Below are positions 21,701 to 33,897 of a stretch of 64,000 bases of DNA, in pieces. Numbering within the stretch: the stretch's first letter is position 1; the number at the start of each line of letters is the position of its first letter. The translations under genes were made by a program, and so were the position numbers. The notes under the pieces are model-generated. The model had not been told where the DNA came from and did no database searches. It saw only the letters and a program-made list of their open reading frames with translations. The stretch comes from Punctularia strigosozonata HHB-11173 SS5 (taxonomy: Eukaryota; Basidiomycota; Agaricomycetes; Corticiales; Punctulariaceae): the NCBI RefSeq assembly GCF_000264995.1, contig NW_006767440.1:1221863-1285862 (forward strand), in the 5' to 3' direction.

Positions 21701-24700
21701 CAAACGGCGAACCAAACACGATGTTTTCCTGCGCCAATTTGGTCAGTCCGATGGCCCCCCTCGCATTGAGATGTACCAACCCGGATGGTCTCGTTCAGCA
21801 CCCACGTCTCTTGAGCAGCGTACGCAACACCGCCTCCCCGAGGAAGGTTGTACCATGACTGTTCGTTGTTCGGGTGGTAATACATCTCACCTACGGCACC
21901 ATCAGCGGCTTTCTTCCCAATCGCGAGTCAAAGGCTACCCACCAAGTAGAGCGAGCAAAACGCTCGTTTTCCCGGAGCCCGTCGGCCCAATGACCAAGTT
22001 GATCGCGTCTTTTTCGAACAGCAACTCGCCTTCGATGCGCAAGCGGAAGTCGCGCTTCTTCGGGTCCGCTACCCGCGGCTCCGCGCCGGGTCCGCGTGTT
22101 TCCCAAGTGAAAGTCGCGTCCGAGAAGCCTATCCTGTCGTCCTCGTCGCGGTTCGCCAACGCTTGCTCATAAAGCTCATTAGTCACGTTCGACTCGGCCG
22201 TCGGATCAATGAGCTCCGACTGCATCGGCAAGTCAGCGCAGTTGTACGTTTTTGTAACAAACGACAACCCACGTCGTTGAGGAACTCGCTAATCCGATCC
22301 AAAGATACCTTGGCTGCCATTATGGTCAACCTCTTATTCTGAGTCAACTCGACAGGACGAGCTTACCGGATATTATCATGGGAAGCATGAAGGTGAGGCT
22401 TTGTATTTGTCCTTTCATGATGTTGAAAACCGAGATAGATGTGAATATGCGCGACGCGGTGAGCTCTTGTTTCATTATTAGGGTCTATTGGGTGTATAAC
22501 GGTCACTCGAGTGTGCGCAGACCACAAAGTAGTGAGACTGACGTATACGCCGAACGTCGCGAGGATGTTCAGCAAAGGCAAGATCTGCAACATAGCTCAG
22601 TCATCGCGTCATTGTACAATAATCGCGCAAACCACCCACATTCTAGCAGTAGCAAAGGTTCGTCAGCAGTTCGTTCGGTCCTCGGGAAGAAGACGCACAA
22701 CTCACGGTCACGGTGTTTGTCAACAGGAACAACGTCGCGCTCCACTGGACCCATACGAGTTCCTCATCCCTCAGCTTCTCCAATTTTTCGAGCGACCGGT
22801 TCTCCCATGCGAAGAGCTTGATCATGCGCACGACGCCCATGAACTGGTTCACGCCCTGGACGCGCTTATCAGACGCCTCCATCTTCTTCTTACCGGATGC
22901 CAGAGTAAGCTTGGAAATCCAGGTAGGGATGGGCAAACCGGCGACGATGACGGCGATACCGACGAAAGCACTGAGGTCCACCTCGGTCAGTCAGGCCACT
23001 GTGATTTAGGTATCGTTACATACCTCCATCCCAGCAGATTGTAGAGGAAGAACACAGAACCGAAGGTCGCGACGACCGCCTCGACTGTCAGCACAGAACC
23101 ATCGGAACAGCCTCAGTTATAGTACGAGGACGATGATATACGGTTCACAGACTGAGATATGGCCAGTCCCTTGCTTGCGAGAGCGAGCTCAGGTCGGAGG
23201 TGACGAGATTGTTGATCTTCCCGACGATCTGTTTCGCACTCTTCTTCTCGTCGCTCTTTGCCCCATCCTTCTTGTCTTTGGACAAGTCCGCCTCGGACGG
23301 TGTAGCGGTCGCGGTGGAGGCCGTAGGACTCGGGCTGCGCTCCGTATCCGATTCAGCCACGGTCGTACTCTCCGTCTCAGTCCCCGTCTCCGTCTCCGTC
23401 TCCGTCGCGGATTCACCACCCGAAGTGGAGGCCTCGGCAGATGCGGGCGCTGCAGCTGCGTCCTTTCCCTTGCCTTTATCCTTCGCACCGTCGCCCTCCT
23501 TCTTCTCGGCATCTTCCTCGCCCTTCAGCCGGATCCTCAGAGCATGCACGAACACGAGCTGGGTCACGATTGCCTCCGCGCGCACGGTCATCTTCGTCGA
23601 TACGAACACGTACCACTCCGCGAGCATCACCCAGACCATCGGCGTCGCGCCCATCCAGATCACCCACACCCAGGGCCGGACCCTCGACGCCGTCGGATCC
23701 TCCAGATGCTTAAGGATCTGATTGATACCGATGGGAACGAAGAAGGTGGAGCCGGCCTCGAGGAGCACCATGAGTGTGACGAGCGCGTAGTCCCATTTAA
23801 AAATGTCGAGCAGGCTCCATATGACGTGTCGCTTCCGTTTGAGTAGGACCGGGTCGATCTTGGGGAAGTCTTTCTGCACGAGGTGGTTGACTTCGTCGTC
23901 GGGAGAGAGCGGGGGCAGTTTCTCCGGCGGGAGGTGGTCGTGCCGCGCGGCGTACCAGATGATGGGCGTGAAGTAACTCCAGGTCAAGTAGGAGCCCAGA
24001 GAGGCGCTCTCGACGATGTTCTGTACGCGTGTAGAGGGAATCTCAGTGGTCAATGACGTTATACAAGACAGCGTGAAGTCGATCTTACGGAAGATTGAGG
24101 ACCAGGGATCGCGAGCGGTACCACGACTCCGATCACGAGAAGGGACGCTAGGTGGATAGCGTTTCCCACAATGACAGACTTCCTCGATGGGAGTTCGCCG
24201 ATGACGGCCAACGGGCGCAAGTCGACGTACGTATATACGCAAACGACGGCGAACAATATCGCGCCGAGATGAGCATCGCTGACCCTCTGCCATCTCCGCG
24301 ACGCGAAGAGCGAGAGAGCGGCCAGCAAAGACGCGTATGCCTATGAGGAACGCAAATATCAGCAAACAACGCGCATACATCAGCCCAAATGATGGGCGCT
24401 CACGTATATGACAGTCGCCAGGATTGGGGCGCGGTTCAATGTGCGTGCAGCGACCGCGAACACCTGGGCGAGCGAGAGGCCGGTGAACGCGAGGGTGCCG
24501 ACCAGCCTGAGCGCTCGGAGTGCTATCCCAAACCATCCTCCAGATTCAGCGACTTTACCGACGCCCTCTTCGGAGGCAGGATCTTCGGACGCGGGGTCAT
24601 CCGACGTCGACGCGGCGCCGCCGCTCTCTTTCGAACGCGAGTGCAATCTGAGGAGGGCGAGCAGCGTGAGATGCGGCAAAGACAGCGCGCCGAAGGCGAG

Positions 24701-24784
24701 CGGGATTAGGAGCAACTGCTCGAGTTTGGGCGCGCCAGACGCGTCGGACACGTCTGCGAGACGCGAGACGAGCCACGACTCCAT
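18705..24784 (-). CDS. ABCC-type (MRP / bile-acid permease-like) ABC transporter, copy 1
   Basis: Full-length fungal ABCC exporter of roughly 1,450-1,500 residues in more than 15 exons. It likely moves conjugated or amphipathic compounds across the vacuolar or plasma membrane. Order: N-terminal extra helices ([17 protein letters not shown] onward); TMD1 containing a long Ser/Thr/Glu insertion ([13 protein letters not shown] region, about residues 380-470); NBD1 with Walker [19 protein letters not shown], signature [14 protein letters not shown] and Walker [16 protein letters not shown]2; NBD2 with Walker [21 protein letters not shown], signature [11 protein letters not shown] and Walker [16 protein letters not shown]1 has Asp where the catalytic Glu is expected, and NBD2 has an atypical signature. 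Together these give the degenerate site 1 typical of ABCC proteins. The last exon ends [13 protein letters not shown]. It belongs to a head-to-tail array with the two following copies. Confidence 0.93.
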
Positions 24785-25071
24785 CGTCGCGGTACCTTGT
24801 CAAGCTACAGGGTCCGGATGGATGAGTCTCGAATATACGCTCGCTTCATATAAAACTTGTATGATGAGGACGACTGCGATCAACGAAGAACGACCAGTCA
24901 GCCGATGGCCCACGCGGCGCCTTGGATGGGCGCGCTGACGCCGCGCAGGCAGTAGACCACCTCGCCCATCGCCTTGGCTCTATAGAGTCTTCACAGAGCT
25001 TATTACACCGCCACCCAGCCCTCGGACCGGAAGCTCCTGGTTTACCGGTTACCTTCAGAGATTTACCCGTA
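24785..25071. other. Upstream region of ABCC copy 1
   Basis: 287 bp lie between the ABCC copy 1 start codon and the TA-flanked inverted-repeat element, so the element sits in the probable promoter region. No other feature was recognised. Confidence 0.45.
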
Positions 25072-25741
25072 CAGTGTAAAGGCACTGCTTGATGCAGCCG
25101 CACTGCTTGATGCAAACGACAATTCCACACGAAGGAAGTGTCTGAGAGTTCTGAGATTAAATCATGGGGTAGATTCATGCTTGAATATACTATATCCGAG
25201 TTTTCTAACGAATCGAAGGACTCTCTGATTTTCTAAAAATCGTTCACTTTCGCAAACAGGCTGTTTTGAGTATTTACCACAAGATATGCATCCTGTTTCG
25301 CTTCCAATTACAATCAGATAACCTCCACAAAGCACCAATGCATTGTTTTATATCTCGGGTGCAGTTTTCATTAGTGACATAGGGTCGTCTGTGGCGGGTA
25401 GCAACTCAGAGCCTATCCTGAAGAGCGGAAGGTGATGCACCAACGCACGACGCGCCTTGGGAGCGTGTGAGAGCTTACCGGACGGTGTGACCTGATGTGA
25501 TGGCTGCATCAGTTGCCGGGGGCACTGCCACTGCATCAACGAACGTTTTCTGCGTGCCAGGCCTCCCCTGGGCGGATCAACCGTCATTGCTCACTTCCGC
25601 CCAGATTTCATCCGAAAAAATTTGTGCAGTATGGAAGTAGTAGCTTACATAGTTGTAGGTGGTCAAAAGAAAGAGAATGTGGCATGTGCGAAGTGTAGGA
25701 GCCTGCCGGTTTTGAGTGCATCAACCAGTGCCTTTACACTG
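25072..25741. mobile_element. MITE-like element with TIRs and TA target duplication (Tc1/mariner/pogo-like)
   Basis: The left end begins CAGTGTAAAGGCACTG and the right end, read inward on the other strand, begins with the same 16 bases. The inverted match runs about 25 bp with one mismatch (GCTTGATGCA versus GGTTGATGCA). Both ends are flanked by TA (25070-25071 and 25742-25743). TIRs starting CAGT and a TA duplication are the hallmarks of Tc1/mariner/pogo elements. An internal partial repeat of the end (GCACTGCTTGATGCA) follows the left TIR. The 670 bp contain no credible transposase ORF, so this is a non-autonomous MITE-type copy. Confidence 0.82.
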
Positions 25742-25743
25742 TA

Positions 25744-26207
25744 TGAGCTTGACGTAAACGGCAGTGTGCTGCTTGGGCGGGAAAATCACAGCCAAAGACA
25801 GGGGTTCGGAGGACAGCCACAAATGCTATTTTTGCCTGGTAACCACGGACAGCGAACGCCTGAGACCGCTTTGCGCGTGCATTTGAGATGTGATGGCCGC
25901 AGCAAAAACTCTACGCAGAAGTCCTGAAGCCTCCCGAAGGAGAACAAGGTAGCTAGGGTGTTATGCGCGTGCGATCGCGCAAAGACCTATCCAAACTTGA
26001 AATCCACGGAGCTCGCGGGTTGATGTACGAGATATGACAGCTAGACTCATAACTTGATCTAGTGTGGACAGAAACCGACGAGTAAAGGACCCAAGCTCAG
26101 CCTGTACGCTTGCGACATACCTGCAAGGACAAAGAAAGGATTCTGCGCCCAGTTCATATATTCACAGGAGCCAAGTTACGCTGGATATTCGTGCCCAACG
26201 ACAGCAT
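25744..26207. other. Intergenic downstream of ABCC copy 2
   Basis: The 3' flank of ABCC copy 2 adjoins the MITE. A short plus-strand ORF spans the element's right end but has no domain. Confidence 0.45.
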
Positions 26208-29200
26208 TCAGGATTTGACCATGTCATACAATACATCCTTATCGTGCGATTTTTCTACGAGTTCGAAGAAAAGCCCCTTCTTCTGCAAGAGCAGCTCTCG
26301 CGGGCTTCCGAACTCTACCAGCCGACCCGCATCCAGAACCATCTGCAGTCGTCAGAAACGGTAGGCATGAGGCAATGTGACCAAGTGAGCGAGCGAAGGA
26401 ACGCACGATTTTATCCGAATCCATGATGGTTTGCAGACGATGAGCTATCGTGATGATGGTGATGTCGCTCCCCAGATTCGCACGAATGGATTCTTGGATG
26501 GCCGAATCCGTTTCATAGTCTATAAACGGAAGGGTTCATCGCTAGGTAAGCTGAACTGCGGGGAGCGATGAAAACAATGGAAAATCACCAATAGCAGCCG
26601 TTGCTTCATCCATAATCATTAGCTTGCTCCTCCGGACATACGCGCGAGCCAACGCAATGATCTGTACGATGCAGTCAATAGAATACGTAACACGATAGTA
26701 GCGAAGAGAACCGCGTACCTGACGCTGACCATGCGAGAAGTTGGATCCTCCAGCATCCACTTCGCTGTCAAGCGTGATAGCCGCCGCCGCGTCTCCCTCC
26801 TTCTGCAGCCTCTCCAGCCCCGCGGACCGAAGCGCGTCGTTCAGCGCCGCATCATCATGCTCGCCGAACGGGTCCAGGTTCTCGCGCACGCTACCCGCAA
26901 GCAGGTCCGGGTGCTGCGGGATGAGCGTCACGTTCGCCCGGAGCGCGTCGAGGTTGACGGCGTGGATGTCGATCCCATCGTAGAAGACCTTGCCCCTTGT
27001 GATCAGCGCCCGGAGCAGCGCCAGGCTGATCGTCGATTTGCCCGCGCCCGTCCGCCCGACGACGCCCACGCGCTCGCCCGACTTGATGTCGAACGAAATG
27101 TCGCGCAGGACGTCCACCGAATCTATGAAACATGCCCCCTGCTCAGCCAGATCGTAGGCGCGTGCCCAAAGCGGGTGATTTACCTGGGCTGTAGCGAGCA
27201 GAGAGCTTCTCCGCCCTCAGTGACCCGCTGGCTGGCCAGTACGCTGGCGGTACGCCGTCTTGCTTCGGCTCCGGTTCATGTTCAATCTTGAGGAAGTCGA
27301 GAATACGCTCCAAGCTGTTACCTGCCGGCCGTGTCAAGTCAGATCATTCCACACAGACCACAGAGCATCAGCCACATACATTCCACCTCAGCCATGTTTG
27401 CAACACGGACGAAGACGAAGACCTCCGTAGCAAAACCGAGCACCTGAGACAGAGCGAAGCCAGCGTTCCCCACGCTGATGAAACCACCGTATACAATCCC
27501 GGCAGCGACAATTGACGAGAAGACGGCGCCCAAGCCATCGACTCGGACGCCCACCCATCTGTTGATGTTGTAGAAGTTTCGGGTAAGCACCGTGTAATGG
27601 TTGATGCGCGTGATCAGCCGTTCGCTGAAATAATCTTGGGCGCCATACGCCCGTATAGACGCTGCAAAGTAAGTCAATATTCGCAAAGATGCCGTCCGCT
27701 CAGGTTAACCACGTACCGAGTCCTACCAGCCCCGCTCCAAATAAGCTGAGTACCGGAGCTTTCGCGACGCTTTGCTCTCGTTTCAGCTCTGTAAGCAGCA
27801 GTCGGTCAGGATCACGATGAAAGCACCAGGACTACTGCCAATACCAACCTCGCTGTGCCGCAATGTAGAACCGGCCCACGCCAAGTGCAATGACGAGAAC
27901 CGCCAGCCCAGCAGCCAGCACACTCCACCCCACAACGTATACAATAGCAGCGAAACGTAGTACGATGTTGACGATCATCATTTGCTGCAGGCTGAATATC
28001 TGCCGTATCATCTCGTCCACTGATTGTAGGTCCTATCGACGTGACGCGTTTCAGGTTGGTGGATCCGTGACAAAAGAGAAAAACCTTTGCCTTGGTACAT
28101 CGAGCGATAACCCTGGAGACGGGAACAGTGTCTAGCCATCTGCACGGGGTGAATCAGGGCCTCGTCTGAACATTTTATGTAATCTCTCACCGGAACGTTG
28201 CCCCGAACACAGATTCAACAAGCTGCCGATGTATTTTCCCGGAAGCATGCAACGAGCCATTGAGCCATACAATCCATGCAATAACATCGCTTGCGAGCTG
28301 AAACAGGCACAGTATCGCATAGCCACAGAGGTACCTGCTCATGGGTAAGCCACCTACGCGCATGTGAAAGAGCAGTTACACACTTTGAGGCTGGTACCTC
28401 GGATGCCTCATGATTCTCATACTCGTTCGACCAGAGCCCAAGGTAGTATGGCTCGTACAGCTTGAACACCACGCCCGAGACGACGAGAGATAGACGGAAG
28501 AACCAAAACCACGGTCCGCCCACGTGGCGCAGATACAACATGACGGCTTCCAAGCTGACAGTACCGTGTGCAATATCTTCCGCGACAATCAACTTCCCGG
28601 TTGACGCGTCGTCTTTCTTGGTCGTCTGATCTCCAGATTCCCGATCCTGGGCTTTCTGCACTGTTTCCTCCTCTTTCGCGAGCTCTTGACGCAGGGTGTC
28701 ATCGTGCTCGATGGCCTCCGCCAGCGACGCTTCCGCCGTAACATGGCCTTGACCATCCACACGGATAACCTTCTTTGCCACCAAACGCGCAAGCGCTAGG
28801 TTATGTGTCACGAGTAGCACCGTCCGATCGCGCAACAAATCGCCCTTCAGGCACTTGTCGACCACGTGCCTTGCGGTGTGAACGTCTAGGGCTGCAAGGA
28901 TGTCGTCGAGGAGTACTATTTTCGCTTTCGAATAGACCGCCCGTGCCAAGGTGACCCGAGCCTTCTGCCCACCACTGGAAATGGGAAGTGAAATGAGCAT
29001 ATATTTTGAGTGTAAGCGCCAGCAAGACCTGCCTCAGAGTCAGACCCTACACGTAGTATGAGAGTTAGTATGCGAGCCTGCAGAAAAGGGCTAAATAATG
29101 GGTGACCAACCTTTTCGCCAACCTCGGTCTGATCTCCAGCGGCAAACATACCCAAGTCTTGCACAAGCGCACATTGCTCAAGGACTGTTGGGTCTTGTCA

Positions 29201-32200
29201 GCGTTGTGCGAATACGAGCCCATACAGGATGTAGCACCTTTCTGATACCGCTCTTGGTCGAAGGGCGAGCCGAACACAATGTTGTCCTATCGGTTGGTCA
29301 GCCAGAGCTCAACTTGTCGCCGACACGTGATAATATTTTCACCTGGATAGTTTCATTCAACACCCAGCTTTCTTGGGCGGCGTATGCGATTCCGCCTCCC
29401 CTTGGAAGATTGTACCACGAACCGCCACTCTGCGGAGAATAATGCATTTCCCCTTCACGGCAGCCAAGTAAACAATATACCTCCATCTTATCTGGGCTGC
29501 GCACTCACCAAGTAAGGCGAGTAAAACACTTGTTTTACCCGCGCCAGTTGGACCTACTATCAGGTTCACGGCGTCTTTCTCGAATATTATCTCCTTATCA
29601 ATCCTCAGTCGGAAGTCGCGTTTCTTGGGGTCATATGCTGCCCCATCGTCCTCGAGCCTATCCCAGGTGAAGACGGCGTCGCAGAAGCCTGTGCTGTTGT
29701 TCTCATCAGGGGCAACTAGGGCCGTGGATGGGGCGACGGAAGGGCTCCCATCCTCTGGCGTGATCAATTCCGTCTACCAATAACCGTCTATGGGTTACTG
29801 GATAGAGGTCCCGTATGGTGATCAGGACTCACATCGTTGAGGAACTCGTTGATCCGATCCAGAGACACTTTCGCTGCACGAGCTTGTCAGCTTCCTCTTC
29901 TGATAACTGATATTGGACATACCGTTCAAGAGCGTAGGAAGCATGAATACCAACTGGCTAATCTGACGTTGCAAAATGGCGAAGACGGAAATGGACGTGA
30001 AGATACGTGCAGCAGTCAGCTCCTGCTTCATGACCAAGGTCTACCGTGTACGGGCGTTAGCCGAGACAAGGACGCTGCTTGGATCCGAAGGACTGACATA
30101 TACACCGAAAATCGCGACGATGTTGCACAACGGTAGAATCTGTACTCAATTCACTTGGTCAGAGAAAAGGCACACCGGGAATCACAGGGTCTCTCACGTT
30201 CTACACATCGGAACACGCACATTAGCACCTCTGTCGGGATAGTTTGAGTTCGTACTCACATTAAGCACATACGTCGACAGATACAACCAACCGTTGTAAC
30301 GGATCCAGCTCAATTCCTCGGCCCTCAGCTTCTCTAACTTCTCTACCGACTTGTGTTCCCATGCAAAGAGCTTGATCATACGGACGACACTCATTGTTTG
30401 CGTGACAGCCTGCACACGCGCGTCAGAGACGGCCATCTTCTTGCGCGTCGAGTCCATCATCTGGGTTGCAGCCCAGGCGGGGACCGGGAGCGTGATCACG
30501 GCGACTGCAATGCCTACGAATGCGCTACAGTAGGTCTTTAGGCGACCACCAGCGGGGATGCACATGGAGCAGACGTACCTCCAGCCGAGAAGATCGTAGA
30601 GGAAAAAGACAGATATGATCGTTGCGGACAAGCCACTGACTGCAAACCCGAGTCGTGAGAATATGTGCGACCCGGCGTAGGTAGAAGAAGCACTCACGCA
30701 GCTGCGGGAAATCCCTAGCCTGCTGCATCGCGCTCACGTCCGTCGTGATAATATTGTTGATCCTGCCTATCATCTGTTTCTCGTTCTGCTTCTCATTATC
30801 CTCATCCTTCTTGTCTTGCTTCGCCTTCGCGTTATCCGGCACACCACCTTCCGAGGGCGTGACGGTGGCTGAGGATGATGTGGGACTTGCGCTCCGCTCC
30901 TCGCTGGCATCTGTATACGTCTCAGAACCTCCATCGACAGTAGATGAAGTTGCTGTTGGGCTGGCGCTCCGTTCCTCCGCCTGTACCTCCGTCGTGCGCT
31001 CGCCAGTGCCTTCCTTCTTGCGCTCTTCCTTTCCCTTCATCCGTATCCTCAGTGCATGCCTAAACGCTAACTGTGTCACGATCGCCTCCGCCCTCCTCAA
31101 CATCTTCGTCGCCAAATACAGATACCACTCCGCCGTGATTGAGTATACCATCGGGCCCACACCGATCCATACGACCCATACCCAAGGCTGCACGGTCGCA
31201 GCGCTCGGATCTTCCAGGTAGGTAAGAATCTGCCTGACGCCGATGGGGGCAAGGAAATACGAAACGCTCTCGCAAAGCGTGAGCGTGGTCATGACCGCGT
31301 AGTCCCATTTGAATATATCGAGCAAGGACCAGATGACGTGTCGCTTGCGTTTGAGGAGGAGAGGGTCAATTTTGGGGAAGGTGTGGGTGATGAGGTAGGA
31401 CACATCGTCGTGGGGATCCAGTGGGGGTAATTTCGAGGATGGGAGGTGGCCATGCCGCGCGGCGTACCAAATAGCGGGCGTGAAGTAGTCCCAAGTGAGG
31501 ATAGAGCCCAGAGAGGCGCTCTTGATCGGATCCTATGAGAATACCAACCTAAACTTGCAAATCAAGGGGACAAGGAACCGAGGGACTGACGGATGATTGG
31601 GGACCAGGTATGGCCAGAGGCACGAAGATGCATATGACGAAGAGATAGAGCAGCTCTGAGACGTAGCGATAGTACCAACGTCCCGTTGGGTGTTCGCCGA
31701 CATCAGACAGGACACGGAGATCAAAATACGCGGAAACGAAGAAATGGGCCAAAAGAACGATGCCTATGTGTGCATCGCTGATCCTCTGCCATTTTCGGGA
31801 CGAGAAAAGCGAGAACGCTCCCAGTATAGTCGCGTACAACTGATGAAAAATACCGGCTTAGTACATCGGAAGAACGCGTATCCGAAAATACATACGCTGA
31901 CAGCAGCCGGGAAGACAATATGAAGGTAACAATCCGTGTTGGGGATGGAGAACAACGAAATGAGTGCAGATACCGCATACGTAGCTGTTCCTGCCACCCT
32001 GAGTACTCTGAGAAACACTCCAAAAAAACCCCCGGAGTATGCGAGTCTGGTTCGCCATCCTTGTTCCTCGGATACCGCACCCTCAGAAACGTGACGGGGT
32101 GTGCAGCGGTAGTGGATGACGAGGTAAGCGAAGTGTGCAACCGATGCTAGGACGATTGCGAAAGGTATGGCACGCAGTACGACGACACTGGGGGCGTCCG

Positions 32201-32210
32201 ACACGTTCAT
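26208..32210 (-). CDS. ABCC-type ABC transporter, copy 2 (start uncertain)
   Basis: Second ABCC exporter, with the same exon plan as copy 1. TMD1 has a shorter Ser/Thr/Glu insertion ([20 protein letters not shown] region). NBD1 has Walker [19 protein letters not shown], then [18 protein letters not shown] and Walker [13 protein letters not shown], with Asp again in place of the catalytic Glu. NBD2 has Walker [41 protein letters not shown], signature [11 protein letters not shown] and Walker [13 protein letters not shown]. The end reads [13 protein letters not shown]. The first in-frame ATG at 32210 ([16 protein letters not shown]) begins about a dozen residues later than in copies 1 and 3. 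The upstream codons still resemble their N-termini ([15 protein letters not shown]) but have no ATG, so the original start may be lost or lie in an unseen exon. The helices and both ATPase domains appear intact. Confidence 0.9.
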
Positions 32211-33897
32211 CGTGCGTGCCGAACGAATCCATGTGTTCGCGTCGACGATTGCAAAAGCCGTGTTGACCGGGTTGATCGGTGACTCATGCTTCGCCAGGCT
32301 TTGATCTCTCCTGCGCAGCCCTGTAGGTAGGTAGGTAGTAGGTAGTATTAACCGGCGCGATCCCAATACCGGAACAGCCGGACCCCAGGGCCTCGCACTA
32401 GTGGCGAGCCGGGACACCCTGGTCTACACGGTTCCCGTCCGCTCTATGAGCCAACACACCGCTTCGACCAGAGTGTGCATAATTACATGAATGTGTATCG
32501 TACTGTATACCCTACTCCAGGTGTATCGTACTATCTGTTCTACCCCAGAGTCCTGACCTCTTCAGGCCCCTACCTGCGCTATAGTCGATCCATGTCGGCG
32601 CACTAAAAACCCAACCACTAAAACCCAGTGGGAAAAAAGTGGCTGGGAAAAGCATCCTCGATAGACTGAGCAACATAGGTATATGTCAATCATCGGCTTT
32701 CAGAAGCGAGGCAGGGGATGCCATCACCAGCGCGGTCTCGCAACAGGCCGAGAGGCGGGGTCAGGGAGAGCCCCGACGGAACAGGCTCCCAGAGGCGGAG
32801 CAGGGGATGCCATCGCCGGCGCGATCTCGCAACAGGCCGAGAAGCGGGGTCAGGGAGAGCCCAGACGGAACAGGCTCCCGGAGGCGGAGCGAGGGGATGC
32901 CATCGCCGGCGCGGTCTCGCAACAGGCCGAGAGGCGGGGTCAGGGAGAACCCAATTGGAAGGCGGAGCGGGGCCAATGCGACAAGGCTCAACGCGGGATG
33001 CGGAGAAGACTGAGTCACGCTTGCGAGGTGCAGAGCGGGTGGGCGTGGTCCTGGCTCGCTCAAGGCGGAGCATTCAACGTAGCAAGCCTCGCGCACAAAG
33101 CGGAGGTCTAAGGGAGAGCTCAACGCGCAAGGCGGAGCAGACAGGTAGACGCGGGGAAGATGCGTCACGTGACCGATGTAGATGGAGCGGATGTTCGACG
33201 TTCGGCGGGGCGGAGGCGACAAGGGGGCACAGAAGTGCGGTGGTCGTTGAAGGAAGTGAAGCTAATGGGATGATATGATATGACTTGAAAGTCTTCGTTG
33301 GATGTCTTCATCGGAGGGAGGAAGGGTGCGTCCGTGGTCGCGGTCCAACGGGGGTCCAAGGCAAGTGTAGGATATCCACCGCAAAGCGACAGGGGGGCGT
33401 CGTCTCCCGGCTTGAAAGGACTGATGTTCAATCAAGAGATAACGGTTATTGCAACAGGCGAGACCAGGTTTGAATGTGCTCTGGCACACGATGCGAGAGG
33501 GGAGCCGACAGGGGCGCCAGTGAGTGTAGCAACATCCGACCCGCCGTTGGTGCATCCATCGCAGGAAGTCTTGGAAATCACCTCCTTTGCGTTGCGTATC
33601 GTAGGGAAGGTTCGTGGTTATCCAGTTTGAGGATCGTGGAGAGAGGGAAGAGTAGAGCCCTGGTCATTGATATATCATGAGTGATCAGGATTTCTTGGGC
33701 GTTGTCGCACCTGAACCGGCCGCAGCCTTAGCCACAGCGCTAGCGGTCGTCCGGGGCCCTCCTCACGCAATAAGGTAAAATTCGAACACCAGCCTGGAGG
33801 GCAACCAGAAAAACGAGTATGCATATACAGAAATGGACAATTACTTGGGATATAGACTACATAGCGAATATAAAATCTCGGGGATGTTACGCGCTCC
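32211..33897. other. Intergenic between ABCC copy 2 and the aspartic protease gene
   Basis: This 1.7 kb contains a GTAG microsatellite (about 32323-32348), a short direct repeat GTGTATCGTACT near 32493 and 32521, and the minisatellite annotated separately. A GC-rich tract rich in AAGGCGGAGC-like words follows up to about 33230. The plus-strand ORFs across the repeats change frame between repeat copies and are not credible genes. Confidence 0.5.
32705..32965 (+). repeat. GC-rich minisatellite, about 3 copies of an 89-90 bp unit
   Basis: The word AGGGGATGCCATC recurs at 32713, 32802 and 32892. The shared neighbours are GCAACAGGCCGAGA, GCGGGGTCAGGGAGA and ACGGAACAGGCTCC. The spacing is 89 then 90 bp (one extra base), so a reading frame is not kept from copy to copy. 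The array lies about 0.5 kb upstream of the ABCC copy 2 start. Confidence 0.88.

Noticed and set aside
23133-23846. 237-codon plus-strand ORF across ABCC copy 1
   Set aside because: Antisense to TMD1 and the low-complexity insert of ABCC copy 1.
32639-33278. Plus-strand ORFs over the minisatellite
   Set aside because: The 89-90 bp repeat spacing changes frame between copies, so the peptides are repeat artefacts.
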